A stretch of 15,239 nt of DNA from positions 1-15,239 of the forward strand of contig RZYP01000036.1 of the NCBI GenBank assembly GCA_009930275.1, written 5' to 3'. The stretch is from Negativicutes bacterium (lineage in GTDB: Bacteria; Bacillota_C; Negativicutes; Acidaminococcales; Acidaminococcaceae). Position numbers and translations under genes: made by a program. Under the pieces are notes generated by a model, which was given only the letters and a program-made list of their open reading frames with translations, did no database searches and was not told where the DNA came from. Of this stretch, positions 14,434 through 15,239 are shown in pieces (the first letter of the stretch is position 1; each line of letters starts with the position of its first letter).

Positions 14434-15239
14434 TCAATTTAAGCCCAAAAGCTGCTGCAATGACTTGCACAACGCCGTTTCCGAATTCTGCCCGTCATAG
14501 TCTGCAAAACCCTTGCCGCTGACGAGCCGCCTGCGCATTTTTTCGTCCGCCAATGTATCAGCTGCCGCCCTTATCTCGTCATCGCACGAAATGTTGACGG
14601 TAACGCCAAGTTTGTACCTGTCTACCCTTTCACCAATGCAGTAGCCCTTGCCCGCAATTACCGGTTTTCTAAAATGCGCAGCCTTGGCCAAGAGACCGCT
14701 GCTGTGATAAAAATTTTTATAGCCCAGATAAAGCACGTCAGAACATGCAAGGAAACCATTAAATTCTTGCGCGCTTTCCACCTTGCCCAGCTTAAAGTAA
14801 CAATTATTCCGGCCCGTTGGTGCCAGCAACTGCCTGATTTCAGCGAGTTCCCCTGCTTCAAAACTTGCCGGTTCGAAGTGACCAGCCATTAGGAAAAAGC
14901 CCTTGTCCTCAGGAAAGTCGCGCGCCAGACGCAAAAATTCCAGAACGCCTTTACGCGCTGCCAGATGTCCCAGCAAAGCAAAAATGCATCTTCCACCTGC
15001 CAGCTGCCTGATTTTATTTATCTCCTCCGTCTGAATTGCGACCTTCTCAGTCATTTCCGGGAAAAGTACCGGCAGATCCTTTTTTATTTTCTGCAAGCCC
15101 TGAATAGTTCCTTCATCAAGCAAGCCGATTCCCCGACAGCGACTGTAACGCAGAAGTGCATAGTCTGACAAAATTTCTCTACGTCGTTTCCGTTTTGCTA
15201 TTTCTGTATCGGAGCGAAAGTGCGTCGGCAAAAAATATA
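14434..15239 (-). CDS. Glycosyltransferase (GT-B fold, family 4-like), N-terminus beyond window
   Basis: The frame is open to the right edge (about 268 codons seen) and no good start is present, so the N-terminal acceptor domain is outside the window. The visible part is the donor-sugar half of a GT-B enzyme: FALLGHLAARKGVLEFLRLA opens the C-terminal Rossmann domain, FKLGKVESAQEFNGFLACSD follows, then YHSSGLLAKAAHFRKPVIAG and GERVDRYKLGVTV. In typical GT4 enzymes the loop before PVIA holds an E-x7-E pair; here the first glutamate is replaced by the SSG segment, as in some group-1 transferases. The gene ends at TGA 14434, 28 bases before the epimerase start, suggesting one operon for a surface glycan. 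Sugar and acceptor cannot be told. Confidence 0.8.
   Translation of the reverse strand, partial: YFLPTHFRSDTEIAKRKRRREILSDYALLRYSRCRGIGLLDEGTIQGLQKIKKDLPVLFPEMTEKVAIQTEEINKIRQLAGGRCIFALLGHLAARKGVLEFLRLARDFPEDKGFFLMAGHFEPASFEAGELAEIRQLLAPTGRNNCYFKLGKVESAQEFNGFLACSDVLYLGYKNFYHSSGLLAKAAHFRKPVIAGKGYCIGERVDRYKLGVTVNISCDDEIRAAADTLADEKMRRRLVSGKGFADYDGQNSETALCKSLQQLLGLN

Overview
The window looks like a piece of chromosome from a diderm Firmicute, most likely class Negativicutes (Phascolarctobacterium, Acidaminococcus or Selenomonas-type). This is inferred from the combination of an outer-membrane two-partner secretion system with a leukotoxin LktA-like giant adhesin, Firmicutes-style genes (a long RsgA, a pilin with a CPxGG motif) and roughly 50% GC in the core genes. 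No rRNA, tRNA or CRISPR array was seen. Every convincing gene lies on the minus strand, so the window reads right to left.

Right end (15239 to 13455): a polysaccharide pair. A glycosyltransferase cut by the window edge is followed 28 bases later by a sugar-nucleotide epimerase that matches the plant-type GDP-mannose 3,5-epimerase motif by motif. Next comes an RsgA ribosome-assembly GTPase (13180 to 12089) with an odd leader of small overlapping ORFs and a hairpin.

Middle (12082 to 9434): an AT-richer accessory block with a REP-associated tyrosine transposase (RAYT) and a KAP-family P-loop NTPase whose Walker A motif is broken while its other family motifs are intact. Between 9434 and 13454 there are five copies of one near-perfect palindrome family, core GGACCAAAGGGGAC-N-GTCCCCTTTGGTCC. 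They flank the RAYT and sit 0 to 7 bases from, or overlap, the stop codons of four consecutive genes. The copy behind the epimerase carries extra 15-base half-units in tandem. This is the most unusual structure in the window: a RAYT with a candidate private REP family that has settled at gene 3' ends.

Left part (9318 to 1): a lone type IV pilin-like gene with an unusual C-terminal extension, then a 214-base spacer (8319 to 8532) and a 46-bp perfect palindrome ending in T5 just in front of the two-partner secretion operon. That operon is tpsB (outer-membrane transporter) followed after 13 bases by tpsA, an adhesin open over at least 2177 codons with no stop before the window edge. Its N-terminal domain resembles the LktA family, and its downstream half is an array of about 15 beta-rich repeats of about 60 residues, interrupted by charged or helical inserts. 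TpsB would recognise the TpsA N-terminal domain and thread the adhesin across the outer membrane.
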